The position numbers were made by a program, and so were the translations under genes. The notes beneath the pieces were generated by a model. It had not been told where the DNA came from and did not search any database. It saw only the letters and a program-made list of their open reading frames with translations. Shown here one piece after another: positions 12,301 to 23,851 of a stretch of DNA of 64,000 bases. The DNA is taken from NCBI GenBank assembly GCA_001792895.1, contig MARA01000002.1:1116001-1180000 (forward strand), read 5' to 3'. Numbering within the stretch: the stretch's first letter is position 1; every line of letters starts with the position of its first letter. Source of the stretch: Lentinus brumalis. Its lineage: Eukaryota > Basidiomycota > Agaricomycetes > Polyporales > Polyporaceae.

Positions 12301-13562
12301 CGCGACTTGCGTGACCAACTCCAAGTCGCTCGCTTGCCCTCGCCGGAGACCGAAGCAGACTTACGCACTCTGAGGAGTCGAGTTGCTACACTTGAGGCCG
12401 CTGAGATGAAGAGTACCTTGCGGGCTAAGACAATCGATTCTCGGTATCGCGTTGGAGATCTGGTACGTTGCAAGATCGTACTTTGGGAAGACAGATTGCC
12501 TAACCATCCTGCCGCAGAACGACGAGGAAAAGACATTCGTGCATACTCTGATTCAGACATCGCAAGCGATTCATGAGCAGGAGCTGGTCGCTAATCGCAA
12601 CGAGCTGCGCCGAGTATGTAGCCCAAATGTCTGCCGCCTGCGCTATTGTTCTGACATATATGCAGCGAGACAACGCCCTCAAGGAGATGCGATCGAAGGT
12701 TCACCTCTTAGAGTCCACGCTGGCGAAGCACCTCAAGGCTCAGGTCATTTCCTGTCCATCTGAGGATGCTCCTTCACTCACCTGTCTTGTCATATAGAAA
12801 GCGAAGGCTGCTTCCATTGCTCAGGAGAATAGGTCCATGATCGATCCTGCAGTGTGGATGTCGCAGTCAGGGCAGAGCAGCTCTCCGGTCCAAGCTCCAG
12901 ATAGGGACGGCGAGACGGTCCGTGTTGTCCAAAACTCTCGTGCTGCAGATTCATGGCGCTCTTCTGACCTGACAATCCGAGCAGTCGACCACCAACGTCG
13001 ATCAGACAGTCTCTTCGAAGCCCGTCCCACCGCCGACAGCCGCCGCTACTCCGGTTGGGGCGTCTCATTACTCCCTCGCACAGGTCACTGTCCCACCGGC
13101 CAAGCAGATGCACACGCCCAAAGTTCCACCGCAAAGGGGTCTTGCCGGTACAGTCGCCCAATCATCTGCAAAGCCCAACTTCAGCAGGCTTGCGACCGAC
13201 TGTTCGGACGAAATCCTTGACTTTGACGACGACCACAACGTAGTTAGCAAGCCAAGCCCTCCTTCTTCCCTTGGCAAAAGGAACAAGCCGGACACAGTCT
13301 CACCGATGCCTCCTCCAGACCAAGGTGCTCCTAAGCCTTACAAGCGTTTGGTAAATTCGCTCCTTTCGCTCAATGTAACGCTATACTGACGGGCAGCAGA
13401 GGGCGTCTACCCGCAAGACTGAGGCTCCGGTGACAGATACAGGCGCAGGGTCGAAGAAGGTAACAGCGCGACAGACGGTCTTCTGGTAGGTAAAACTAAA
13501 CGAGATGTCTACAGCTCCTTCAGCCTAGCAGCTCCAAGAACAGGGCTCGCAAACGTCGCTAG
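9306..13562 (+). CDS. Large multi-exon coiled-coil protein of unknown function
   Basis: I do not recognise a named family. The first exon (9306-9825) encodes a disordered, Ser/Arg/Pro-rich N-terminus. Intron 9826-9875 and exon 9876-10099 follow. From about 10153 to 12830 a chain of short exons encodes almost continuous heptad-repeat coiled coil, for example REITFLHEQVESVRKEKDEL, SRVTELEGIHAEERS and LEAEAKRSEQLTRDLEEA. The C-terminal ~170 residues are disordered and basic and end in NARKRR-like NRARKRR at 13560, a possible nuclear signal. Intron 12918-12984 brings the last frame into phase. Two junctions, near 10256-10337 and 11233-11270, do not close cleanly with GT-AG sites and may carry one-base errors. 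The layout (disordered ends, long central rod, basic tail) resembles synaptonemal-complex or spindle/centrosome rods, but that is only inference. Confidence 0.65.
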
Positions 13563-13740
13563 TGCCGTCGCTAGCGGGTTGACTGTGAGTTGTGGCTTGC
13601 CGGACCGGCTGAATTCAACATTGTTTCTGCCTTCTGTCTCTTTCTTGTAGTGGTCGTGTTATGCATGTTCTGTAGACTTACCCTGTAGTGGGTGGTTGCG
13701 TAATGGAATCAGCTCAGTCGGCCCAAGATCAATTTGTTTC

Positions 13741-13758
13741 GAACCCGAACCCGAACCC
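13741..13758. repeat. Three tandem GAACCC hexamers
   Basis: Three perfect copies of GAACCC lie 3' of the coiled-coil gene in an otherwise unremarkable intergenic stretch (13563-13878). Too short to call telomeric; function unknown. Confidence 0.6.
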
Positions 13759-13878
13759 GTTCAAGCTAGCTCAAGCCGGAAACGATCGTGTTAGACAGAT
13801 GCGATAACTATTAACCACAGCCACGGTAAGGGCATCAATCGAGGCGCATGGGAGGTGCCGCCCCGTACGGGCCTCGTC

Positions 13879-14421
13879 TTACAGATACACTCCCTCTGTA
13901 TCTCCGTTTATCCTACTCTCGGAGTCCGGACTACTTGTCGTCGTCCTCCTATGGCTCTCCGTGGAAGCATCTCGCTGCACCTCCGACTCTATATGATCGA
14001 CATGGACTTGTTGGCGCGGGGACCCTTGGACATCGTAGTGGGCACTCGTTCGTATGCCCTTCTCATTCAGCACGATTTTCAGCATCGTGATCCTCTCGTT
14101 CTGTGACCCACTGCGAGGCCCTCAGCCAGGTGCCAATATATGATTTTGAGGTGTATTACGCACATGACGACTTCGTTCTCCTCCAAGGCCTCAGTGAGGT
14201 CCGGGTCACCGGGTGCGGTGGTGAGGGCTTCTTTGAGTTCCTCCTGCGTCTTCTGCAGGTGCGACAAAGAGTTCTGTAGACGCGAGATCTCTGCATACGC
14301 GCATATGAGCGAGGTGAAGGCTACGAGATCAGAAGGGGGGACCTTCTGTGATGATGGGCACCGCCAGGAGCCTTGCCTCCTCCAGTGTGAATGGCTGAGA
14401 GTATCGCGGCTTGTATTCCAT
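13879..14421 (-). CDS. Small coiled-coil protein, conserved-looking, unknown function
   Basis: Exons 14343-14421, 14164-14290 and 13879-14110 give 438 nt and 145 aa with all phases closed. The N-terminal ~30 residues are MEYKPRYSQPFTLEEARLL. A helical hairpin follows: EISRLQNSLSHLQKTQEEL, an acidic loop APGDPDL, and ALEENEVVIGSQNERITML. The C-terminal ~60 residues are polar and disordered. The alternation of two amphipathic helices with a D/E-rich loop suggests a subunit that packs on a partner, but I do not recognise the family. The acceptor at 14111 was chosen because only it keeps the second helix in frame. Confidence 0.6.
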
Positions 14422-14812
14422 CACAATGCTAAGTGAAACGATGGAGTGCGTGGTATGGTGGCAGTACTGAACGCACTGCAATTCCTCCTCCTCCAGGACT
14501 GACTGACGTACGCTGGTGGATTATGTAACCAGTGTACGCATGTGTACGCTAGTTTCTCCAAGTCAGGCGGAGATCATGCGTGCTCGCTCGCTACGCCGAA
14601 CGGGGCACAATCGCGGGCGTACGGTATCTAAATTAGTGTATTGTTGGGGTAATGTGCGGGGTAGAGAATACAATGCGCGGTACTGGAAGATGATAACAAG
14701 AAAACAGCTCTAAATGTCCGACAGCATGGGTAAAGCATCTACACGCCCAACCTGTGTGTTGCGCGTCGTCAGCCCACGCCAGATGAAAGTGCAGAAATTT
14801 TTGAGGGGACGC
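14422..14812. other. Intergenic region, nothing seen
   Basis: Between the start of the small coiled-coil gene and the stop of the mitochondrial carrier, both minus strand. It should contain the promoter of the former and the 3' UTR of the latter. No frame of interest. Confidence 0.5.
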
Positions 14813-17135
14813 TCACTTTGACTTGCTTGATTCATACACAACATACGATATAGACACGGCAGGGACCACCTGCCGAGACTGTTCAGCAAGCAAGTCTGAT
14901 ACGCGCGGGAAACACGATGGCGCACCTTCGCTAGTGTAGGTAATAGGCCACGATAGAATCCGCGCCAGCCGTCGCGCGCGTACGTCTTCTGTACCACATC
15001 AAGGAAACCGGTATATCGTTCTGGATGTCCGGACGAGCCGGACGCCTGCAGTCGCGTTCTGACAAGATTGAGGGGGTATACGCTTGTGGCTCCGACGCTC
15101 CCCGAAACGCTGCCAAACGCGAGGGTGGCGAGGACACCAGGCTCGTCTTTGCCTGTCGATCGGAGGTACGCGAGCTTGAGGGCCTCGAAGGTACTCATGT
15201 CGATTGCGGAATATCTGCAATGGGTTAGCTTCCACGCTGTGATACGCAATTGCAGACACCTCACGGGAAAACGCCGACGAGGCCAATCTGATGTGGTACA
15301 GTGTCAGTGATCTGGCCTGCGTGCATGACAAGCTTGTAGGCTTACGGCCAACCCCCTGTAGAACGCTCGTACTCCGCCAAGTGCCCATACCCTGCTGGCT
15401 GCTTCGCGGAGCGAACGTCGTTGTCCTTCGGCACTACTCATCATTTGCGTCTAGGCAAGTAGGTCGTTTTAGCAAGTACTCGCCATGCGACACCCTCCTT
15501 TCACACCTTGAGCGTCTCTATTGGATAGATAGCTGGGGGAATGTCAACGCATGTAATGGAGAATCATCAAGTCACTCACATAGTTGACTGGTGATACCAC
15601 CTATTCCGCCAGAGAGGAATCGACTCACGCCGCTGATCTCCCGCGGATCTTCAACGTTGTCCACATACTTGGCGAACATGCGTTTCTGCACAGGCAAAGG
15701 GTTGGAGACAGGACAACCAAGAAGTGCGAGACACTGACTGATGACTCGTAGGAGAAGAACTTGATGGCGGACTCGGGCAGAATCTTCACAACCGAGAGGC
15801 CGTTTCCTGTCCAGAAGGCGAGGACTCCGCCTTCAGCGTATATTCGAGAGATGGCACCGCCTATTGCCTTGAGTCCTCGAGCGGGAGCTTGACCTGTAAG
15901 AGATGTGCCGCCGAGTTCTGGTGGTCGCGTGATCAAGAAGATTTTCAGCCTGTCAAAGGGTGCAGTACAGGTCCGCGAAACTGCAGGATGTTAAGCAATG
16001 CATGCCGTAAGTTCTCGAAGCGATTCACCTGCCCCGGCAATGCCACCAGCGAGAAGGAACTTGACCGCGGTCGAGCCCCCAGCCAGCTATGGTGTGGCTC
16101 TTCATCGTAGTCCTCCAAGTGGTCATCGTCGTCCTCGTCTTCGTATGGCGAATCATGGTCCACCGGTATTGCTTGATATTCTTTCGACGAAGAAGCGATC
16201 GGTGGGTGTCCTAACGACAGGTCTTCCGCGCTCAACATCACATCACCTTGAAGGGATATAGCGGTTAGACCGCTCCAGCAGCAATAGTGAGATGCGCTAC
16301 CTTCCATGTTGACGCGTGCGGCGCCTCTTCCGTCGTCGCCCATGAACTTCTTTACCTCATAGTACCGGAAGATCTCTTCCGGTGACGCTTTGCGAGGTAG
16401 CAGAAGCAGGAAGTCCCGGAACTCCTTGAAGCTAATAGCATGCGAGTGTGGCGAGGAAGTGAGGAAAGTGATGAATTCAGACAAAGTGGAAGGAGAGAGT
16501 TTGATGCCTAGCAGCGGTTCAGCACGGGTAGCCCTCCTCGCCAGCACAGCGACCCGACGTACCAGCTCTTGACAGCGCATGCTCGAGCTCGTCCGCTTCG
16601 AGGTGGCCGTTTCCGTCGAGGTCCAGTTCGTCATGAAAGATCTGCCACAGCTCTGCGCGCGGCGCTCAGCCACTTCCCGATACCAGCGGACAGCAGCAGC
16701 GACCTACGTACCAGTCTCCTTCGCATCCGCATACTTCTCGAACTCGGGCCACGACACGCGTCTTGAGAAAGGTCCGCGCGGATGCACACCGCACCGTCCG
16801 AGCAGCTCGTCTTCATACATCTCATCGAGCTGCCGTGCACTCTCCGCCGTGAGGTCCCCGCCGCTCTTGACAGGGTACGCCTGCGCGATGGCCTCGTCGT
16901 CCACTGCAGGGCTGGCATCGCGTTTGGGTAGCTTGGACCATAGCGCACGCAGCCGCTCGCGTCGCTCATCTTTGCCTTCTAGCTTGCGGTACTCGTGGAG
17001 GCTATGAGGGATGGACGGGAACGGAGGCGGGTCGGAACGCAGGCGGGGGATGAATGGCTGGGGTCGCGCGCCGGAAAGAGTTTCTTCGAATATCTGGCGG
17101 GCTGAGGGCCTGCCGTGGGTGTCCTGTACCCCCAT
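14813..17135 (-). CDS. Calcium-dependent mitochondrial carrier (SCaMC/SAL1 type) with one apparent frameshift
   Basis: Inner-membrane carrier of the ATP-Mg/Pi class. The N-terminal half is a calcium sensor: a canonical EF-hand loop DLDGNGHLEADE (Ca ligands D, D, N, E), with more helical EF-like segments around it (ISFKEFRDFLLLL). The C-terminal half holds three carrier repeats: FLLAGGIAGA / APFDRLK, FLSGGIGGITSQL / YPIETLK, and FGSVSGSVGATSVYPLNLVR. These match the P-x-[DE]-x-x-[KR] signature. The chain ends VVYESSKSK at 14813. Introns are typical (e.g. GTACGT at the first donor). One defect: between DEEPHHSWLG and the first repeat the frame shifts by one base at the five-C run 16076-16080, and no intron can explain it. 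Start 17135 is the first ATG of the open first exon. Confidence 0.85.
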
Positions 17136-17687
17136 CTGTAGTCAAAGCGTCGCTAGTCGTATAGCGGGTGCGGGAGATAGCAGGAAGACGCGTCAAGGAT
17201 AGAGGTGTCCGGAGGCGGGAAATGTGGAAGAGAAACAGCGAGTACAGGTCTCCGAGATTACAGACAGATGAGATAGATCAATGCGAACGCATAGCAGAGG
17301 ACAGCGCGAAAGGTCGAAGCAGCTCGCGCGGCGGAGAACTGGAGGGAGACTTGTGTGGAGTTGCCGCGCTTCGACCGCTCGCGCGTCACCTCAACTGACG
17401 CATCCCCGTCGCCAAGCCGGCCACGCTGATTGGCTGCCAGAACGAACATATATTTCCGGTCGCTGTCCTAAGTACTGAGTACATGGCCATGAATCATGCA
17501 TCATGCGCCATACACGAACACTGCTTATAAGTACACATAGTACGCTACAAGGTCATATCAAAAGTCATGAACTCCAAAAACTCCAAGAACAAAAGAGAAA
17601 TAACGATAGCAAGCCCGAGCACTTGTTGGCCGTCTAGGCCGCAGTCGCGACACATAGTAAGCACTGCACAGATTTCGTACTGCTCAA
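17136..17687. other. Intergenic region, nothing seen
   Basis: Upstream of the mitochondrial carrier start, so it should contain its promoter. One minus-strand frame (17545-17775) has a hydrophobic stretch, but there is no start, domain or splice support. Confidence 0.45.
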
Positions 17688-18855
17688 TCAGTATCTGGAG
17701 CTGTGGGTCATCTTTGCCCGCAGATGAAGACCCAGCGACTTCAGGGCATACCACACACCACGGCACATATGGCACGCAAATTGCGACTGCCCGGTGGACG
17801 ACCGGTTGCCTGTCGACGTCGAGGCGCCACTGCGACGGCCGGCACTAGGAGATCTGTGTGCGTGCCGCTTGTGCGAGTCGTTTTCAGAGAGAGAAAGGAT
17901 GTGACTTCGTGACGCTTGAGAGTGCACGGTCATAGAAGCATCAGGCGCGAACCTGCTGGGCCACCCTGAGCTGGTAAGCACGGACGGGCACGGCGTAGCA
18001 TCACGCTGCTCCGAGGACATCAGCCCCCCGTACAGCTACACGCACGGATTAGCATGACCGCCTCGCAGCGAGGACGCGTGGATCAACGCTCACAGTGTGT
18101 GTATGACTCTCAGAGCTCGAGCTCGAGTGATGGCCGACCGACCTCAGCCTTGGGTGTTGAGCGGGAAGAGGGGGTGTAGGTGGGCGATAAATCTGATCCA
18201 GGAGGCAGATTGACGGATCAGCCAGATATTACCTGAATATGAAACATCGCGCACTACACACCTGCGGAAGCGACTTTTGGCTAGCTCTTTTGGCAATGGC
18301 AGGTGCTTGAATCTGATTCTCTGCCCGCTCTACGCACTCGATCTGCTCCTGACTACCAAAATGCGACGCTGGTACCGGCAGCTGCAGGGAACGGTGCGGA
18401 CACGAGCAGTGAGTGCATCGCTCATGGCCGTGCGCGATGGAGAGGTGCGCATGTCAAGGGGGCGATGCCTACCGTGTCCTCCACCTGTTCGAGCTCCTCC
18501 ACCAGGGTTGTGAACGAATCTCGTCGACTGGAGGCATCCGACGCGTCGTCCGCGTCGTCCTTGGGAGGAACGGGAGGCGGTGCGACATAGACAGCATGCC
18601 GCCGCTCCTTCTTGAGCGCATGCTCCATGGTCTCGCGCCAGTCGGTGGGGAGCTACGTCAGGCAAAGTCAGCTGTGGCGTCGCAACGCAGCAGTAACAGG
18701 CGACTCACTGGGGGCATCTCCTTGTTGATGTTAATGGTCAACGACAGTCTTCGAAGGCCCCGCGAAGGATACGACGATGTTGAGGAGCATTCGGGCGACA
18801 GTCTGGGAGGGGGTTTGCGCCAACCCATGTTGCGACGTCCAGATCGGGGAGCCAT
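17688..18855 (-). CDS. Possible Ser/Arg-rich hypothetical gene (doubtful model)
   Basis: Starting at 18855, the frame MAPRSGRRNMGWRKPPP runs to a perfect GTGAGT donor (18708). It continues after a TAG acceptor as LPTDWRETMEHALKKERRH, PPPVPPKDDADDASDAS and LVEELEQVEDT. A further GT-AG pair leads to LPVPASHFGSQEQIE. Downstream, a frame ending at 17688 is Ser/Arg/His-rich and could be a disordered tail, but I cannot connect it without a phase problem. Codon use and two good splice sites argue for a real gene in 18400-18855. The 3' half is guesswork. No domain recognised. Confidence 0.35.
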
Positions 18856-20107
18856 GTGGGAAGGAAGTGGGCGGCGACAGTGGTGAGCCGTGATCGTTGT
18901 CGTGCCTCGCTGTGTCAAGCGAGGTGTGAGAGGTGGAGGTGGGGTAGGAGCTGAAGCAACCGCAGGTACAGCTCAGACCGGCTATTTAACTGGGATGGAG
19001 CAGCAGAGCTCTTCGACGCTCGCTAAGCTAAAAGATCCAAGCAGGGAAACGATGTGACGACATCCGAAAGAAGAGCACAAGAGGAGCCTCGAGATGCTCC
19101 TCCACAATGCTATCCTGTCCGAATCGTCCGGAGCACGAGCATTCATAACATCCACAACAACGACCGCACAGGGCCGGACCCCTGCGGCGGGAGTCAGAGT
19201 GGGAAAGCACCGTGTTGAGCGTCCGGAGATGAGTGGTCCTGGTCGTCGAGGGGGGCCCGGGGCCAAGCGGGGACACCATTCAGTCCAGCTCACCCCAGAG
19301 CGCTGGCTGCCTCACGGAGTCCATGAGATGATCCTGACGGCTAGCCAGAAGAGGGTTATTGTGTATCTGCAGCGCGGGTCGTTCCAGAGCACGTCATGGC
19401 CAACACATGCTGGACCACCCACCTGTCAGGCTATACGCCTGCCTGCACGAGGGCAATGGGCATATTCCTGCAGCAAGCAGATTGTAGCCGACGACACGCT
19501 GGACGATATCGGTTCAAATTCCTCCCTGGCGTCGGTTTTGGGCCTGCTCCTCGAAGGGCTCGAACCCACAAGGAGAATCGAAAGACAGAGACAGAGTTCA
19601 ACGACAAGAATTGCGCTAAGTTCATGCATGGACGACTCGACACGTGCCCGCGTCCTCCCCGTGGCATTGAAGCGCCGGCAGGACCCTCCGATGGTTCCTC
19701 GGAAGGACAACACAGGTGCGGGATCGACCACTCCGCGGCATTCATATCATGGCATCGATCGTTGGCAGTGTGTCCTAGTGTGTCCTGTCCACAGCTCTCC
19801 GGGGACGGAGGCATTCACCATAGCATCACTTGCCGGACCGTCGCGCACACAGCCAGCACTGATTCAGAGTCAGACACAATCGTACATATACATTACAACA
19901 AACAGAGCATGTGGTATCGTACAGAAACAATGGAATATCAGAAACGGTGGAATATGACGATGCGGATGACGTGCAGAGGGATCAATATGGAAGGCGACGA
20001 CGATGGGACGGTAGCAAGACGGGCAAGGTAGCAAGAGGACGGCGGCACAGACAGCACAACGGCACAGTCCTTGAGCGTTCATCTCGCGGTCCCGGTCCTC
20101 CAACCTC
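18856..20107. other. Intergenic region upstream of the hypothetical gene and downstream of Argonaute
   Basis: Several long frames overlap here in three phases and both strands (19094-19957, 19396-20031, 19431-19814). None has a motif or consistent composition, so I do not call a gene. The right end should hold the Argonaute 3' UTR. Confidence 0.5.
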
Positions 20108-23100
20108 CTAGGAGAAGTACATCATCCTGCGGATCTTCTCGTGGAGAGGTTTGAAACCTGCACGGAACGCGTCGAGCTGGTCCTTCGCATCCTTGGCGTC
20201 AAGTTGGGTGCCTGAGTCCGTCAGGTCCATTTGTGCACTGTCAGGGTCGTAGTGGTTCTTCGCGCGAGCGCACACGATATCCGCGTCTACATATATGTAC
20301 GTTAATACTAGGACTGGCAGGCAGATGTATCGAAGCACTCACAATAGACCGGAGCCGGAATCGAAACTGAGCGCGTTGCACGCGCGTAGACGTGACAAAG
20401 GGCGAACGACAGCGCTTGCAGGTTGTCCGGCGTGAAGTTGTTCTCGTCGTAAAGGACATTGTAGTGTGCAGGGCGCGAGGTACCCAGCAGCGTATCTAAC
20501 GGAAGAGATAGAGTCAGCTAGGGAGACAGACAGGTCTAGTAGCGGTACTTATCCACTGTGACTCTGCAGGTAGAAGTCGAACTCCGTGGGATGAGTGATA
20601 TCGCGATCCACGATTGTGCCGGCAGGGCAGTTGCCGCTACGATCACCCTCGTTGAGCTTCGGGAAGAAGCGGACATGGTGGCGCTTTCCGACGACGATCA
20701 TGGTAATCTTCGCTTCAATATCAAGCTTTGCGCAAGCCCCTGGCAAGTCGAGTTAGCAAGAGAAAAAAGGTTGTAGGATTGACACCCACTCTTCAATTGT
20801 GGCAATTCTTTGCATATCACAAAACATTAGCCATTTGGACGCGGCTCGTAGATCGACGGAACTCACCGATGTCGAGCACATGCTGGAACTGGCCTTCTGA
20901 CACACCGTCGCGATAGAAAATGATCCGCTTGGGTTTGAGCTGAGCCTTCCGTTCCACGTTCGCGCGGTATTTCTGGTACATCTTCAATATGCCGGTGGCC
21001 ATTTCCTCGAGGTCGTCGATCATCTCCTGTCGCGAAGTTTGCACGCGACAGTCCGCAACGTACTTCGCCGTGTCTGAGTCGACGTTGGCGACCAAGGAAG
21101 TGAAGGAAGGACGGCCGCTAGCACCGGGCGCGGGGTGAATGACATCGGCGCTGCAGAGCGGTCAGTGCTTGTCACACTTGATTTTCGAAACAACGCACCC
21201 CATGACGATGGTCGGGTTGTGCGGGTCTGTGAGGGCAGGAACAGACTTGGCTTCGGGGACCGTGTTGATACCTCCCAACTTCACATTGATTCTGTGCGTA
21301 GTCGGTTGGCATACAAATAGGGCCGAGCATAGAGTCCACCTACTTCAAGCAAACGTTGGCGAAATACTGGGGCCTCGCCTTCGAACACTTTGAACTCTTC
21401 AAACATTGTGTCGCAATTCCTTTGGTACAGTCTCCCCAGCTTGAACGCTTCGTCAGTACATGTCGACCACATGAAGCCAAAGAAACAAGGACACTCACTG
21501 CTTAACAGCTTGATAGATGTCAGTGGACGCCTCCGGTAGGACGACCACGATAAGGGTGGGAGCAACCGTACCGCCGCTCTTATAGAAAACTTCATCGCCG
21601 ACAGCTTGCAGTTGCTGTAGAGGCTTTCAGTACGAGCTACAGAACTGAGCTGCACCTTCACTCACAGCCCCGATAGTTGCGTTCGACTGCTTGTAGCGAA
21701 TGATGGGATCCTTCTCATCCACTGGCATGCCTATGCAAGACGAGTTCAGTGTGTGTTGTAGGATCACCACAGGCTTGACAGACGTACCAACGGCTGCGAA
21801 AGCCTGCAGGAAACCCCTCACCATCTCCTGGGCGTCTGCCGGCGTGAAGCGCTGCTGACGCTCATAGATCACAATTCCCCAACGCCTGACCTGCTCAGGA
21901 CGGAAGAACTTCTTGTCGACCCTAACAATGCGTAAGTCTAAGACAACATCATTTATAGAGGGGTGTACTCACATGTTCCAGGCGCCATCTTTCGGTTTCT
22001 GCAAAGTGAGTTTAGTGCAACATCAAAGGGCGTGAGTAGGGGAGAACTCGCGATTTTGGTGCTCGCGCCATACTGCAAAGTGGGAGGCTCCAAGACACGT
22101 GCTTGAAGTGACAGAGGCTCGTTTTGGGCCATGTGCATCCCGAAGTGCTGGTGGTAGTGTAAGCCATCCTCCCACCACGGTAGCAATCGCGAGCCCGACC
22201 TACCCTGACATACTCGGACTGACCGTACGCCAGCACACCGAGACCCTTGCGGATGCTGTTTAGGCGGTCCGCAGGTTTCATGGTCGCGAAAGCAAGGACA
22301 TCCTTAGTCTTTTCAGAGGGGACTTGTTTCCGCATTATCTGGCCTTCAGGTATCGTGCAGCACTCCATGGGGATGATGGCACCGGAACCGACCTTCCATG
22401 CGAGTCAGCGAAGTCTCTCAACATCATGAAGGAGCACTTACCTCCAGGCAGACTACGTCTGGGAAGCGCAACTTATAGTTGTGCACCTTCAGAAAGTAGT
22501 CTGCGACGGTGAGGGTCTTGCCATCCCGCATTGTGAACTTGAGTTCGCTGGCGCCGTATGTTGTGAGCTTCTTCACCACTCGAGCTGGCCGACGACCAGT
22601 CTGCGCTTGACCGGGAATCTGGACGTCGACACGTACGCCCGAGAGGAACCTCTGCAACTTGATGCGTTCGCGATCTGGAAAACCGCGCCTTGGCGCGAGG
22701 CAGTTCGGGTCGGCGCGGGGGCGCCCAATGAAGTCGAGCGAGACGTCGGTCACTGCGCCGGGTTTATACATCGCACCGGTGCTGATGTCCACGTTGATGA
22801 GCATGCGCCCAATCGCTGGGCGTGCAGACTGGAAGTAACCGCGCCACAGCACGATGCCTCCGCCAAGATCCTTCTGTTCACGGCTGGTGAAGAAGGAACG
22901 AATGTTGAACGGATAGTTCATGGACGGCTCCATGCGGATGACGACGTTCAGGGCCTGCAGGACGATGTTAGCGCTGAAGCGAGGTAAACGCAGAGTGAAT
23001 GCTCACAGTGATCGCCGTCAGCACGGTGTTGTCGTGAGATTGCTTCCCTTCGAGAAACCGTTGCAACACCCTGTAAGATGGTGAGGATACAAGGAGGGAC

Positions 23101-23851
23101 GACAGTCCGAAGGAACATACTCGGGGTTGATGGTCGCCACATGGGTCAACTTGACTTTGTACATCTTCGGGCCACGGCCACCCTCTCCCGCGTCGGCGGG
23201 AGAGCCCTCGGTCAAGGCGAAGCTGAACTGTTATAGCGTAAGTCGGACACTCCAAAGAGTGATATCACGCATATAATCATACCTCTTGCGTGCCTGAGTC
23301 ACCAAAGGGGAGCTCACGGGCTGCGAAGAGGTTCTTGCGTCCGTCGTATGCGGCCCGAGGTGTGAAAACCTGCGGCGCAACCTCAGTCTGGAGTCGCTTG
23401 ATGATCTCCATGTTGAGGCGAGCGGGCAGAGTCTTCTCCGAGGGGGAGATGACTGACGAGGGCGTCTCATGAGCAAGGAGGCTGTACAACAGGAGAACGA
23501 GCACGTACCGACTGGGAAGAATTATCGGGTTGGGTTCGAACGCGTCAATCATCAACAAGGACGACGAAGGGGAGACGTACCATCGTAATGGTGGATGATC
23601 GCTTCGGGGATTGAGACCTCGAAGTGGTTGGTGAAGACCGTCAAGGCGCGACCACTGGAGCCGAAGGCGGATCGTTTGACACCGACGGTGGTGATGTGCG
23701 AGCCGGCATCGGGGAGCCCTATAGGACCAGTACTAGTGGCAGCAGGGGCCCCGCCTCGAGGGCCGCCACCACGAACGTAACCTCTGACTGCACCTGCCCC
23801 GCGACCACGCCCGCGACCGCGACCGCCACTGGGATCACCGCGAGGAGGCAT
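20108..23851 (-). CDS. Argonaute (QDE-2-like), slicer-competent
   Basis: Small-RNA guided RNase, core of RNA silencing. An RGG/glycine-rich N-terminus (first exon 23581-23851) precedes the N domain ([20 protein letters not shown]), linker, PAZ (exon 22442-22954), MID (exon near 21900 with [11 protein letters not shown], then [10 protein letters not shown]) and PIWI ([28 protein letters not shown]). PIWI catalytic residues seen: Asp in DVIHP, Asp in [12 protein letters not shown], and Asp in VYYADIVCAR, where animal AGO2 has His. A DEDD tetrad is therefore likely, with the glutamate finger probably in RQEMIDDLE. The chain ends KIRRMMYFS. Verified exons: 23581-23851, 23283-23452, 23121-23227, 23007-23070, 22442-22954, 22204-22392, 22052-22147, 21973-21998, then about seven more. 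The intron after 22052 needs a GC donor. Divergent from HIS4. Confidence 0.93.

Noticed and set aside
13741..13758. Telomere-like GAACCC repeat
   Set aside because: Only three units and not the fungal TTAGGG type; kept as a simple repeat only.
19094..20031. Plus-strand frames of 287 and 211 codons (19094-19957 and 19396-20031) as genes
   Set aside because: They overlap in different phases and also overlap minus-strand frames. No motif, no conserved composition and no splice signals. GC-rich DNA yields such frames by chance.
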